Shown here in pieces: positions 52,385 through 61,298 of a DNA stretch of 64,000 nt (positions are counted from its first letter, which is position 1; each line of letters opens with the position of its first letter). Position numbers and translations under genes: made by a program. Below the pieces are notes generated by a model. It had not been told where the DNA came from, ran no database searches, and saw only the letters and a program-made list of their open reading frames with translations. The stretch comes from Pseudobacillus lumedeiriae (GTDB lineage Bacteria > Bacillota > Bacilli > Bacillales > Domibacillaceae): NCBI RefSeq assembly GCF_044891285.1, contig NZ_JAUIYO010000007.1, positions 61,239 through 125,238 on the forward strand, in the 5' to 3' direction.

Positions 52385-52459
52385 GGATTTGGGCGCGTAT
52401 TGTCCGTATGTTAAGAAGCCGGTACAATTTAAGGATGCAAGAAGAAAGGAGAAAGAGCA

Positions 52460-53209
52460 ATGACACAAAAAGTGGCATTAGTAACGGGCAGCAGCCGTGG
52501 TGTAGGCAAGCAAATCGCCCTTGAATTAGCGAAGAATGGATACGATATCGTTATCAACTATGCGCGCAGCAAAACAGCTGCACTGGAAACAGCAGAAGAA
52601 ATTGAAAAGCTAGGACGAAAAGCGCTCGTGATTAAAGCGAATGTCGGTGATGTGACAAAGGTAAAAGCAATGTTTACTGAAATAAAAGAAGTGTTTGGCC
52701 GGCTTGATGTGTTAATTAATAATGCTGCTTCCGGCGTGCAGCGGCCAATTATGGAACTAGAAGAAAAACACTGGGATTGGACAATGGATATTAATAGTAA
52801 GGCGCTGCTATTTTGTTCTCAGGAAGCGGCTCGGCTCATGGAAGAGACAGGCGGCGGCAGCATCGTCAGCATTAGTTCACTGGGGGCGATCCGCTATTTG
52901 AAAAACTATACAGCTGTTGGTGTGTCTAAAGCAGCTGTTGAAGCGATGACTCGGTATTTATCAGTGGAACTCGCTGAGAAGAACATCGTTGTCAACGCTG
53001 TTTCGGGAGGAGCGATTGATACAGAGGCACTAAAACATTTTCCTAACCGTGAGGAGATATTGGAAGATGCTAGAGTGAATACACCTGCAGGACGGATTGT
53101 TCATATAGAAGACATCGTACATGCAGTGATGTTTTTAATTTCAGAAGGCGCCTACATGATTCGAGGCCAAACAATTATCGTTGACGGCGGCCGTTCACTA
53201 TTAGTATAA
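52460..53209 (+). CDS. fabL: Enoyl-[acyl-carrier-protein] reductase III (FabL)
   Basis: FabL reduces enoyl-ACP with NADPH in fatty acid elongation and is triclosan-tolerant. The 249-residue SDR protein follows AAAGGAG. It has the cofactor loop TGSSRGVGKQIAL, NNAASG, the catalytic Tyr in NYTAVGVSKAAVEAM and a C-terminal GQTIIVDGG. The YxxxxxxK-like spacing (Tyr ... Lys over seven residues) matches FabL rather than classical SDRs. The place between mutY and sspE is that of B. subtilis fabL. Confidence 0.92.
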   Translation: MTQKVALVTGSSRGVGKQIALELAKNGYDIVINYARSKTAALETAEEIEKLGRKALVIKANVGDVTKVKAMFTEIKEVFGRLDVLINNAASGVQRPIMELEEKHWDWTMDINSKALLFCSQEAARLMEETGGGSIVSISSLGAIRYLKNYTAVGVSKAAVEAMTRYLSVELAEKNIVVNAVSGGAIDTEALKHFPNREEILEDARVNTPAGRIVHIEDIVHAVMFLISEGAYMIRGQTIIVDGGRSLLV

Positions 53210-53215
53210 AAATTA

Positions 53216-53366
53216 GGCTATGTTAATGATGATTGCTGATTAGAGAGGAAGGCGCGAAACTCCTGCGGGAAAAGCGTGGCCACGGTCCCCCCTGAAGATG
53301 TGAGAGCAGCGAGGAGGCTTCCGGACCGCTTGCAGCGGAAATCAACAGAGGGGATTTAACATAGAC
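53216..53366. repeat. Dispersed repeat family A, longest copy
   Basis: This 151-bp copy has terminal inverted repeats GGCTATGTTAA / TTTAACATAG. The interior holds GGAAGGCGCG, ACTCCTGCGGGAAAAGCG, GAGAGCAGCGAGGAGGCTTC and GCAGCGGAAATCAACAG, a block well known from intergenic repeats in many Bacillus genomes. The other copies here look like internally deleted forms of it. Confidence 0.8.
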
Positions 53367-53435
53367 AAAAAAATTAAAAAAGCGGGTTAAAAATTCATCA
53401 CCTTGGGCAAAGTAATTCTTGTGGAGGTGATAAGA

Positions 53436-53642
53436 ATGAGAAACCAACCAAATCAACCAAATAACAGACAAAGAACACCTGCAGGTACAGACGTAAATGA
53501 AGTAAGGCAACAAAATGCCGCTTCTGCTGCGGGACAACCTTTTGGCACGGAATTTGGAGCTGAAACAGATGCTCAGGAAGTAAGAGAGCGCAACGCTCAA
53601 TCTGAAGCTCGTAAAAACAGAGCGCCTAGAAATCCGTCGTAA
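53436..53642 (+). CDS. sspE: Gamma-type small acid-soluble spore protein
   Basis: ATG 53436 follows TGGAGGTGA and gives 68 residues, very rich in Asn, Gln, Ala and Glu. The GTEFGAETDAQEVRERNAQSEARK segment is the gamma-SASP signature; the upstream NEVRQQNAASAAGQPFGTEF is a half-repeat. Gamma-SASP is a spore amino acid store degraded by GPR at germination; unlike alpha/beta types it does not bind DNA. Transcription by sigma-G is expected. I found no convincing sigma-G boxes in the short gap after the repeat. Confidence 0.92.
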   Translation: MRNQPNQPNNRQRTPAGTDVNEVRQQNAASAAGQPFGTEFGAETDAQEVRERNAQSEARKNRAPRNPS

Positions 53643-54035
53643 GAGGGTATTTTATAGGTGTTTGGCACCTCCTTTATACGCTTGTATATAGTAAGTGAGC
53701 AAGATATACATACTATCATCATGCTGGGGGTGCCCTTATATTTGGACACCAATGACACAAAGAAAGAGACTGTTTCCGATTGCCGCGGCGAACAGTCTCT
53801 TTTCTTTGTGTTGTTTTTCCTCTCATTAGAATAACTGCATTTCTTTTCTCTTTTTTGATTATCATACCTCTTTTGTTTTAATTTTGAGTGTAAATCGTTA
53901 TAATAAGGAAATATAAACGTTTTCAATCAGCCTAGAAATGTTCAAAATAGACTTTGTCTACAATCTAACGTTTTAATTATGCACATGAAGGAAACAGTAA
54001 AGGCAAATAGCTTGTAATGAAAGTAGGGGAGAATC
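53643..54035. other. Intergenic region with two palindromic structures
   Basis: About 53656-53748 holds an outer GGTGT...ACACC and an inner GGCACC...GGTGCC with an AT-rich core (nested palindrome). 53762-53806 holds AAAGAGACTGTT / AACAGTCTCTTT, a good terminator. The rest is AT-rich with the ygaC promoter; no gene was seen, and the ygaB gene found here in B. subtilis is absent. Confidence 0.5.
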
Positions 54036-54566
54036 ATGGCAATTCCCACAGAAGGTGAATCCATCCAAATCCATAGTTATAAACATGATGGACACATTCA
54101 TCGTGTTTGGGAAGAGACCATAGTCTTGAAAGCAACAGATAACCTTGTCATCGGGGGCAATGACCATACTGTTGTCACAGAATCAGATGGGCGGACATGG
54201 GTGACGAGGGAGCCGGCTATTTGTTATTTTCATGCTAGGCAGTGGTTTAACGTAATTGGCATGCTAAGAACAGACGGCATCTATTATTATTGCAATATTA
54301 GTTCCCCATTCGTATATGATCGCGAAGCGCTTAAATATATTGACTATGATCTCGATGTGAAAGTATTTCCGGACATGTCTTATATTTTGTTGGATGAGGA
54401 TGAATATGAACAGCACAGTAAAAAAATGAACTATCCGGAAGTAATTGATAAAATTTTAAGGCGTAACGTGGATCATTTAATTCATTTAATCCGTCAGCAG
54501 CAAGGCCCATTTTCGCCGAGTTTTATTGATAAATGGTATCGAAAGTATTTGACGTACCGAGGCTGA
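54036..54566 (+). CDS. ygaC: Nucleoside tri-/diphosphatase, DUF402 family (YgaC)
   Basis: The 176-residue protein has the DUF402 pattern with ICYFHARQWFNVIGMLR, the metal-site DYDLDVKVFPD and LLDEDEYE acidic segments and a helical end. The S. aureus homologue hydrolyses nucleoside tri- and diphosphates with Mn or Mg; that activity is likely here but not proven. The start follows GTAGGGGAG. It stands between sspE and ygaD, as in B. subtilis. Confidence 0.88.
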   Translation: MAIPTEGESIQIHSYKHDGHIHRVWEETIVLKATDNLVIGGNDHTVVTESDGRTWVTREPAICYFHARQWFNVIGMLRTDGIYYYCNISSPFVYDREALKYIDYDLDVKVFPDMSYILLDEDEYEQHSKKMNYPEVIDKILRRNVDHLIHLIRQQQGPFSPSFIDKWYRKYLTYRG

Positions 54567-54622
54567 TATCCCGTTAGAAAGAGACGGCGCCTGTTGAACT
54601 TTCAACAGGTTTTTTCTTATTT

Positions 54623-54699
54623 GGCTATGTTAAATTCTCCTGTTGATTTCCGCTCCAATTAACAAAGGGGTGAAATTAACAATGATTATTAACACAGCC
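54623..54699. repeat. Dispersed repeat family A copy
   Basis: GGCTATGTTAAA opens and TTAACACAGCC closes the 77-bp copy, with GTTGATTTCCGCTCCAATT inside. It ends 29 bases before ygaD. Confidence 0.75.
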
Positions 54700-54727
54700 T
54701 CTTATTTAAGGCAAAGGGGGAAGAGGA

Positions 54728-56476
54728 TTGGGTGTAATTAAGCGCTATATGGAATTTGTTAAGCCATATTGGTGGCAGATTATCGGTACACTTCTTATTG
54801 GTATTATCAAGTTTAGTATTCCTTTATTAATTCCTGTATTAATTAAGTATGTTATTGATGATATCGTTGGAAACGGCACGCTGACAACAGCAGGGAAGCA
54901 AGAACAGCTCGTCATGATCATTGGCGGTATGCTCGTTGTGTTCGTTGTTTTACGGCCGCCAGTCGAATATTATCGGCAATACTTTGCTCAGTGGACGAGC
55001 AGTAAAATTCTTTATGACATTCGGGACCGTTTATTCTCGCATATTCAGAAACTCAGCTTCAAATATTACGCGAATACGCGGGCTGGAGAAGTGATTTCCA
55101 GGGTGATTAACGATGTAGAACAGACGAAGAACTTCGTCATTACCGGGTTAATGAACGTCTGGCTTGACGCGGCCACCATCGTTATCGCCGTCATCATCAT
55201 GATGACAATGGATATGAAATTAACGATCGTTTCGTTGATTGTTTTTCCGTTTTATGGATTGTCTGTTCGTTATTTTTTTGGAAACTTACGCAAGTTGACC
55301 CGAGTCCGTTCTCAAGCGCTGGCAGAAGTGCAGGCTTACCTGCACGAGCGGGTGCAAGGTATGTCTGTTATTAAAAGCTTTGCGATTGAAGATTACGAAC
55401 AGACCCAATTCGAAGCACAAAATAAAAACTTTTTACAAAAAGCAATTGATCATACGAGATGGAACGCTAAAGCGTTTGCTGTCGTGAATACCATTACAGA
55501 TATTGCTCCGCTTCTCGTCATCGGTTATGCAGGATACCAAGTCATTCATGGACAATTAACAGTTGGAACCATGGCTGCATTTATCGCTTACATTGATCGT
55601 TTATACAATCCGCTGCGCCGGCTTGTGAACTCATCGACAACGATGACTCAAGCGATTGCTTCCATGGACCGGGTGTTTGAACTGCTCGACGAAAAGTATG
55701 ATGTCACTGATAAAGAAGGTGCTCAGCGTGTTCGTGATGTGAAGGGACATATTGTATTTGATCATGTCCGTTTCGCTTATGATGAAAAGGAAGAAGAAGT
55801 GCTGCATGACATTCAGCTGGATGTCAAGGCAGGAGAAACGATCGCTCTTGTTGGGATGAGCGGTGGCGGCAAATCCTCGCTTGTCGGCTTAATCCCGCGT
55901 TTTTATGATGTAAATGCTGGACGGATATTGCTGGATGGAGTCGATATCCGTGAATATCAAGTCCGTAGTTTAAGAGATCAAATAGGGATGGTACTGCAGG
56001 ACAATATCCTATTTAGTGAATCAGTCAAAACGAATATTTTACTTGGGAAGCCTGAGGCTACAGAAGAAGAAGTAATTGCGGCTGCCAAAGCAGCTAATGC
56101 CCATGAGTTTATTGTCAATTTGCCGCAAGGATATGATACGAAAGTGGGGGAGAGAGGAGTAAAGCTCTCTGGCGGCCAAAAGCAGAGAGTAGCAATTGCT
56201 CGTGTATTTTTAAAAAATCCCCCAATCCTTGTATTGGATGAAGCGACTTCAGCTTTAGATTTGGAAAGCGAGCATTTAATTCAAGGTGCAATGGAAGAAT
56301 TAGCGAAAGACCGGACGACGTTTATCGTCGCACATCGCTTATCGACCATTACTCACGCTGACCGAATTGTTCTAATTGAACACGGCCGAATTGTAGAAAG
56401 TGGCACACACGATGAACTCATGCGTAAGCAGGGCGGATATTATCGTCTATTCCAAGTACAGCAGCTAGACAATTAA
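54728..56476 (+). CDS. ygaD: MsbA/BmrA-type ABC exporter YgaD
   Basis: TTG 54728 behind AAAGGGGGAAGAGG gives 582 residues, a half-transporter. Six helices fill residues about 15-300. The ATPase domain has Walker A GMSGGGKSS, Q-loop VLQDN, signature LSGGQKQRVAIARVF, Walker B ILVLDEATSALD and switch VAHRLST. Such homodimers export lipids, drugs or peptides; the substrate of YgaD is unknown. Its stop codon TAA fuses with the first base of a family C repeat. Confidence 0.92.
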   Translation: MGVIKRYMEFVKPYWWQIIGTLLIGIIKFSIPLLIPVLIKYVIDDIVGNGTLTTAGKQEQLVMIIGGMLVVFVVLRPPVEYYRQYFAQWTSSKILYDIRDRLFSHIQKLSFKYYANTRAGEVISRVINDVEQTKNFVITGLMNVWLDAATIVIAVIIMMTMDMKLTIVSLIVFPFYGLSVRYFFGNLRKLTRVRSQALAEVQAYLHERVQGMSVIKSFAIEDYEQTQFEAQNKNFLQKAIDHTRWNAKAFAVVNTITDIAPLLVIGYAGYQVIHGQLTVGTMAAFIAYIDRLYNPLRRLVNSSTTMTQAIASMDRVFELLDEKYDVTDKEGAQRVRDVKGHIVFDHVRFAYDEKEEEVLHDIQLDVKAGETIALVGMSGGGKSSLVGLIPRFYDVNAGRILLDGVDIREYQVRSLRDQIGMVLQDNILFSESVKTNILLGKPEATEEEVIAAAKAANAHEFIVNLPQGYDTKVGERGVKLSGGQKQRVAIARVFLKNPPILVLDEATSALDLESEHLIQGAMEELAKDRTTFIVAHRLSTITHADRIVLIEHGRIVESGTHDELMRKQGGYYRLFQVQQLDN

Positions 56477-56640
56477 GAAAAGCGGAGAGCGCCGTTTAGC
56501 GGCGACAAGCATAAGACGAGCCGGCAGAAAGGTTGTTCTGCGCCTTTCAGCTGGACTGTCTTATGACCTCGAGCTGCTGGCGCGCGCAGCTAGACAAAAG
56601 AAAAGCGGAGAGCGCCGTTTAGCGGAGCCGCGCATATTTC
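56477..56640 (+). repeat. Dispersed repeat family C, one full and one partial copy in tandem
   Basis: The first copy runs from GAAAAGCGGAGAGCGCC at the ygaD stop to AGCTAGACA near 56595. It contains GACAAGCATAAGACGAGCC and its complement-like GGACTGTCTTATGACCTCGAG, so it folds into one long hairpin. A second copy then restarts with GAAAAGCGGAGAGCGCCG and breaks off after about 40 bases. Confidence 0.8.
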
Positions 56641-56719
56641 GTCTATTCCCGTTCACAAATTCATAGTACACGCTTATATAATTTCAAAAACACCGTGTAA
56701 GTGTTTTTGGAAACCTATC

Positions 56720-56770
56720 AAAAAAAGCTGCTCAAAAGCTAGTTGTTCACTAGCCTTTGAAGCAGCTTCT
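56720..56770 (-). terminator. ygaE terminator
   Basis: On the minus strand GCTGCTTCAAA and TTTGAGCAGC with inner GCTAG / CTAGC form a hairpin that starts at the ygaE stop and ends in TTTTTTT. Confidence 0.8.
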
Positions 56771-57857
56771 ATTCATTTTCTTCAAATTCAGGAAGTTTAT
56801 CTTCGGGATGAAACTTCCTGAAGCTCGTAATCAATTGATCTAAGTGTTCGAGATGTTCTCCGTATTCAAGCACAGAGGAAAGGAGATGAATCAAGTGGAT
56901 AGAGGTATTTACTTCGTCAGTTGCACCGGATTTGATTTCTGCAGTAAATAACGACATGAATTCTTCCCGATCCACCCAAAGTTCAAATACTTCTTCCATT
57001 TCTACCGTTGTTTTTACCTTCCCTATAAAACGAAGCAGCAAATGTTCATGATAACTCATTAACGAATCAAGATAATCAACGAGTGTCTTCTGTAACTCTG
57101 ATGATAGAAGAGACATGTCATTTTCGAATTGATTCATTCTTCGTAAAATGTCGTAGCTTCGACGGACGGAAAAAATCATTTTACGATATAAGACCATCTT
57201 TCGTTTTTTAGAAGTAAGATTTTGTTTCAGTGTGCCGCGGTCTTCCTTATACATTAAGTAAAAGTTGTCAATCGTGATAAGGCGCTCGCGGATTTTACTG
57301 ATGTCTTTTTTTAGAACATGATAATCTGTTCCGTTTCGCAAGCTTAAGCGAATCCATTTCAATGTATCCTCCGTTACATCATTGATCTGCCCAAACAGCT
57401 TCGTTTCATATTTGGGAGGAAGGAAGATAAGGTTGACAATAGATGCGGCAAGTACACCTATCATGACTGTTAAAAAGCGAATAGAAGCAAACTGGATAAA
57501 GTGCTCCGTTTGCACTTCCATAATGACCATTAGCGTCACAAGTGCAAGACCAATTGATTTTTCAAGCCGTAAATTCACCATTATGATTAGCGCGATAATG
57601 GCTGCGAGTCCGACAATCAATATATGATTTCCGAACAATAACACAAACGAAATGGCAACGACAGCCCCCACAACATTCGCCTGGATATGCTGAATTAAAG
57701 TTAAATAGGAACGGTAAATAGTAGGCTGAATGGCGAATACAGCTGCAATGCCTGCAAAGACTGGAGAAGGCAGGTCGAGCAGCGTGGAAACGAATAACGC
57801 CAAAACGATGGCAATTCCAGTTTTAAAAATTCGTGCACCCAGCTTCATAAATAACAT
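56769..57857 (-). CDS. ygaE: Aromatic acid exporter family membrane protein YgaE
   Basis: The 362-residue protein starts behind GAAAGGAATT. It has an N-terminal membrane part of about five to six helices (to about residue 150, with PSPVFAGIAAVFAIQPT and GVLAASIVNLIFLPP) and a long cytoplasmic helical tail with KKRKMVLYRKMIFSVRRSYDILRRM. This is the ArAE/FUSC layout. Transport of aromatic acids is only a family label; YgaE itself is uncharacterised. gsaB lies 44 bases upstream on the same strand, so they may be co-transcribed. Confidence 0.85.
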   Translation of the reverse strand: MLFMKLGARIFKTGIAIVLALFVSTLLDLPSPVFAGIAAVFAIQPTIYRSYLTLIQHIQANVVGAVVAISFVLLFGNHILIVGLAAIIALIIMVNLRLEKSIGLALVTLMVIMEVQTEHFIQFASIRFLTVMIGVLAASIVNLIFLPPKYETKLFGQINDVTEDTLKWIRLSLRNGTDYHVLKKDISKIRERLITIDNFYLMYKEDRGTLKQNLTSKKRKMVLYRKMIFSVRRSYDILRRMNQFENDMSLLSSELQKTLVDYLDSLMSYHEHLLLRFIGKVKTTVEMEEVFELWVDREEFMSLFTAEIKSGATDEVNTSIHLIHLLSSVLEYGEHLEHLDQLITSFRKFHPEDKLPEFEENE

Positions 57858-57901
57858 AATTCCTTTCTCTATGTAAGTGTATTAGGTGAAGATTATATCA
57901 C

Positions 57902-59191
57902 TTAACACAATTGAGAAAAAGCAAAATCCACTGCCTGTAAAGTTTTCTCGACATCTTCATCTGTATGCTCCGTTGTTAAAAACCATGCTTCATATTTAGA
58001 CGGTGCGAGATGGATGCCTTGTGAAAGCATTAATTTAAAGAAGCGGCCAAACATTTCTCCGTCTGTTGCTTCCGCTTGTTCATAGTTCACGACTTTTTCT
58101 TTTGTAAAATAAATCGTTAAAGCTCCCTTTAAACGGTTAAGTGTGATCGGTGTGCCATATTTTCTTGCGGATGCTAAAATTCCCTCTTCAAGAATGGAAC
58201 CGAGACGATCCAGTTCTTCGTATAGGCCTTCTTTTTGCAGTACTTCAAGACAAGCGATTCCGGCGATCATGGATGCTGGATTTCCTGCCATTGTTCCTGC
58301 CTGATAAGCAGGACCGAGTGGGGCTACTTCTTCCATGATTTCTTTTCTGCCGCCATAAGCACCGATTGGCAGGCCGCCGCCAATGATTTTTCCCATGGCT
58401 GTTAAGTCAGGCGTGATGCCTAGTAAATTTTGTGCGCCTCCATACATGAAACGGAAGCCGGTAATCACTTCGTCAAAGATTAGCAGTGAACCTGCCTCAT
58501 GTGTTAATCGTTTGACTTCTTCTAAGAACCCTGGTTTCGGTTCTACGATTCCGAAGTTGCCGACGATTGGTTCAATCAGTACAGCAGCGATTTCATCTCC
58601 CCATTTTTGCAGAGCGTCTTTCAAAGGCTCTGTTTCGTTAAATGGTACAGTAATGACTTCCTGAGCGATGCTTTTCGGTACACCGGCAGAATCAGGTGTT
58701 CCGAGTGTAGATGGGCCGGATCCCGCTGCAACTAGCACTAAATCAGAATGTCCGTGGTAACAGCCGGCAAACTTGATAATTTTGTCACGCCCTGTGTAGG
58801 CACGCGCCACACGGATCGTCGTCATGACCGCTTCTGTTCCGCTGTTAACGAAACGAACTTTATCCATACTTGGGATCGCTTCTTTCAGCATAGAAGCGAA
58901 TGTCACTTCATATGGCGTCGGCGTACCGTATAGTACCCCATTTTCAGCCGCTTTTTTGATGGCTTCTGTAATATGAGGATGAGCATGACCGGTAATGATT
59001 GGACCGTATGCAGCGAGGTAATCAATATATTGATTGCCATCCACATCCCAAAAATAAGCTCCTTTTCCTCTTTCCATAGCTACAGGGGAGCCGCCTCCCA
59101 CTGCTTTATATGACCGGGAAGGACTATTAACACCCCCGACAATATGTTTTAAGGCTTCTTGATGTAAACGCTCAGAATTAATGTGCTGCAT
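57902..59191 (-). CDS. gsaB: Glutamate-1-semialdehyde 2,1-aminomutase
   Basis: The PLP enzyme makes 5-aminolevulinate for heme. The 429-residue protein starts behind AGGAGG. It has the entry GGVNSPSRSYKAVGG, VNSGTEAVMTTIRVAR, CYHGHSD, FDEVITGFR and the PLP Lys in TAMGKIIGGGLPIGAYGG. This is the second (GsaB/HemL2) copy of Bacillus, found next to ygaE outside the hem operon; a hemL in the hem operon is expected elsewhere. Confidence 0.93.
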   Translation of the reverse strand: MQHINSERLHQEALKHIVGGVNSPSRSYKAVGGGSPVAMERGKGAYFWDVDGNQYIDYLAAYGPIITGHAHPHITEAIKKAAENGVLYGTPTPYEVTFASMLKEAIPSMDKVRFVNSGTEAVMTTIRVARAYTGRDKIIKFAGCYHGHSDLVLVAAGSGPSTLGTPDSAGVPKSIAQEVITVPFNETEPLKDALQKWGDEIAAVLIEPIVGNFGIVEPKPGFLEEVKRLTHEAGSLLIFDEVITGFRFMYGGAQNLLGITPDLTAMGKIIGGGLPIGAYGGRKEIMEEVAPLGPAYQAGTMAGNPASMIAGIACLEVLQKEGLYEELDRLGSILEEGILASARKYGTPITLNRLKGALTIYFTKEKVVNYEQAEATDGEMFGRFFKLMLSQGIHLAPSKYEAWFLTTEHTDEDVEKTLQAVDFAFSQLC

Positions 59192-59330
59192 ATGTAGACC
59201 TCCTTATGATAGATACATTTACATTTTAGACTTGCTATGCTGTTTAATCAACGGCAGTTCACCCATCATAAACGGGGAAACGCCTGCGTATAAATAAACA
59301 AATATGAACAGCAGCGAAGGAGGCGGAAAA

Positions 59331-59732
59331 ATGACTGCTGTGATCTTTAGTGCTGTAGTGTTTTGTTTAACGATGAGCATGAGGGGAATGTTTATTCCGG
59401 GTCACCCTCGGAACCGCTATTTGTCGTTGCATTATTTTTTATATTTTGGCTGTCTTTATTTAACGATGATGCTTGGTTTTGCGCTTATATATATCCTTTT
59501 GCAATTTAATGGACAGGCTGTTTGGGTGGGAGATGAACATCACTCTCTCGCTTTTTGGGACAGGTTCTTTACATCGTTGTATTTCAGCGGTATTACGCTT
59601 TTTTCTGTTGGTTATGGGGACATTGTACCTGAGGGGGCGGGGCGTTGGGTGGCTCTTGTTGAAGCGTGGATAGGTTATACGATTCCGACTGCTTTTGTCG
59701 TACGTACCATGCTGGAGAAGGATTCAGGATAA
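59331..59732 (+). CDS. Two-helix potassium channel-like protein
   Basis: ATG 59331 follows GAAGGAGGCGG and gives 133 residues. Three hydrophobic segments are visible: an N-terminal one, LYLTMMLGFALIYILL, and VALVEAWIGYTIPTAFVV. Between the last two a pore loop holds FFTSLYFSGITLFSVGYGDIVP with the selectivity filter SVGYGD. No RCK or ligand domain follows, so it is a minimal ion channel (PF07885 type) that should form tetramers. B. subtilis has no gene at this place. K+ selectivity follows from the filter; gating is unknown. Confidence 0.82.
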   Translation: MTAVIFSAVVFCLTMSMRGMFIPGHPRNRYLSLHYFLYFGCLYLTMMLGFALIYILLQFNGQAVWVGDEHHSLAFWDRFFTSLYFSGITLFSVGYGDIVPEGAGRWVALVEAWIGYTIPTAFVVRTMLEKDSG

Positions 59733-59803
59733 TTATTGATTGCCATATTTTTTTTTATCCGCTAACCTAGTAATAAGATAATTCAGATATCTTAAGTGAA
59801 TTC

Positions 59804-59821
59804 TTAATAACATCTTATTAA
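59804..59821. promoter_or_regulatory. Palindrome upstream of bcp
   Basis: TTAATAA-N4-TTATTAA is an exact palindrome 24 bases before the bcp start. It does not fit the PerR or Fur consensus; it may be an operator or chance in AT-rich DNA. Confidence 0.3.
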
Positions 59822-59845
59822 CATGAGTGAAAGGAAGGAAAAAAG

Positions 59846-60316
59846 ATGACTGTAATGATTGGAGAAGTGGCACCTGATTTTAAGTTAACGGCGAACAATG
59901 GAGAAAAGGTAGGATTGTCTGACTATAGAGGGAAAAATATTGTTCTTTATTTTTATCCGAAAGATATGACACCTGGCTGCACGACGCAAGCATGTGATTT
60001 CCGTGACAAGCATGATGAATTTAGTGATACAAATACGGTTATTTTGGGAGTAAGCATAGATCCGGTTTCCCGTCACGAGACATTTATTGAAAAATATGAT
60101 TTGCCATTTTTGCTGTTGGCAGATGAAGAGCATGAAGTGTGTGAACTTTACGGAGTCTGGAAGCTGAAGAAGAACTTCGGTAAAGAATATATGGGAATTG
60201 AACGCTCTACTTTCGTCATTGATACAGAAGGAAAGCTTATAAAAGAGTGGCGGAAAGTGACGGTAAAAGGACACGTTGAAGAAGCACTGCAATTTATTAA
60301 AGAAGAATTAGCATAA
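59846..60316 (+). CDS. bcp: Thioredoxin-dependent peroxiredoxin Bcp (YgaF)
   Basis: Bcp reduces peroxides with thioredoxin. The 156-residue protein follows AAGGAAGG. It has the peroxiredoxin motif YFYPKDMTPGCTTQAC with peroxidatic Cys45 and, five residues on, resolving Cys50, plus GVSIDPVSRHETF and the later Arg in IERSTFVID. The spacing fits the atypical two-Cys BCP subtype. It lies upstream of perR as B. subtilis ygaF does. Confidence 0.93.
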   Translation: MTVMIGEVAPDFKLTANNGEKVGLSDYRGKNIVLYFYPKDMTPGCTTQACDFRDKHDEFSDTNTVILGVSIDPVSRHETFIEKYDLPFLLLADEEHEVCELYGVWKLKKNFGKEYMGIERSTFVIDTEGKLIKEWRKVTVKGHVEEALQFIKEELA

Positions 60317-60340
60317 AGAAGAAAGAGGAGGTGGAGAAAA

Positions 60341-61288
60341 TTGAAGATTGTTTTTACTTTTCGGCCGCCGCGGGCGCTGCAGGCTCAATTAAAGGAAATC
60401 TTTTCAGAGGACAAGTTCGTCTATTATAAATCGGTGGAAGAAGCGGAAGATTTACGAGAGGCTGAAGTGATTGTTACGTTTGGTGAAGATTTGACGACAC
60501 AGCATATTGAGAATTGCCCGAATCTAAAATGGATCATGGTTGCATCTGCGGGATTGGAAAGAATGCCTGCGGAGATCATTAAAGAGAGAGGGATATTAGT
60601 AACGAACGCAAGAGGGATACATAAAATTCCAATGGCTGAATTTACGATGGGCTACATGTTGAATCATGTAAAACGTTTTCCAGAGTTTTTGGATCTTCAG
60701 AAGGAAAAAACATGGAATCATCAAATGGCAGTTGGGGAACTGGCTGGTAAGTGTCTGCTCGTACTTGGGAGCGGAGCGATCGGAACGGAAATTGCCCGCC
60801 TTGCAAGGGCTTTCCGAATGGAAACTGTTGGAGTAAATCGCAGCGGGCATAAAAATGATCAATTTGACGAGATGCATACAATGGACAAGCTGCTAGAAAT
60901 TCTCCCTAAAGCAGACTTTGTTGTTTCAATTCTGCCGAGTACGGAAGAAACGAAGTATTTACTCGATAGAGAACACTTCCAAGTAATGAAAGAAACGGCT
61001 GCATTTATTAATATTGGGCGTGGGGATTTATTTAAAGAAGAGGTATTAATCGATGCATTGAACAATAACGAAATTTCCCATGCCTACCTTGACGTTTTTA
61101 TAGAAGAGCCGCTGCTAGAGGATCATCCATTTTGGAATCAGCAGAAATTAACAATCACTCCACATATTTCGAGTGTTACGAGTGAGTATTTGCCGCGCGT
61201 ACAGCAGATCTTTGTGCACAATATGAACGTGTACAAAAAGGACGGCTCAAATTATGAGAATAAAATAGATATGGACAAGGGATATTAA
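60341..61288 (+). CDS. D-isomer-specific 2-hydroxyacid dehydrogenase
   Basis: TTG 60341 follows GAGGTGGAG and gives 315 residues. The NAD domain loop is LVLGSGAIGTEIARLA (a G-x-G-x-x-G form). Catalytic-region motifs are NIGRGDLFKEEVLIDAL (where the family usually has NxxRGxxVDE), the acid in DVFIEEPL and the base His in TITPHISSVTSEY. It reduces or oxidises a D-2-hydroxy acid; the substrate is unknown. It is 25 bases downstream of bcp and may share its transcript. Confidence 0.87.
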   Translation: MKIVFTFRPPRALQAQLKEIFSEDKFVYYKSVEEAEDLREAEVIVTFGEDLTTQHIENCPNLKWIMVASAGLERMPAEIIKERGILVTNARGIHKIPMAEFTMGYMLNHVKRFPEFLDLQKEKTWNHQMAVGELAGKCLLVLGSGAIGTEIARLARAFRMETVGVNRSGHKNDQFDEMHTMDKLLEILPKADFVVSILPSTEETKYLLDREHFQVMKETAAFINIGRGDLFKEEVLIDALNNNEISHAYLDVFIEEPLLEDHPFWNQQKLTITPHISSVTSEYLPRVQQIFVHNMNVYKKDGSNYENKIDMDKGY

Positions 61289-61298
61289 TAAATTAAAA

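Noticed and set aside
53216..53366. Insertion sequence
   Set aside because: Far too short for a transposase and no coding frame; treated as a non-autonomous repeat.
59804..59821. PerR box before bcp
   Set aside because: The palindrome has a 7-4-7 layout and does not align with TTATAATNATTATAA.
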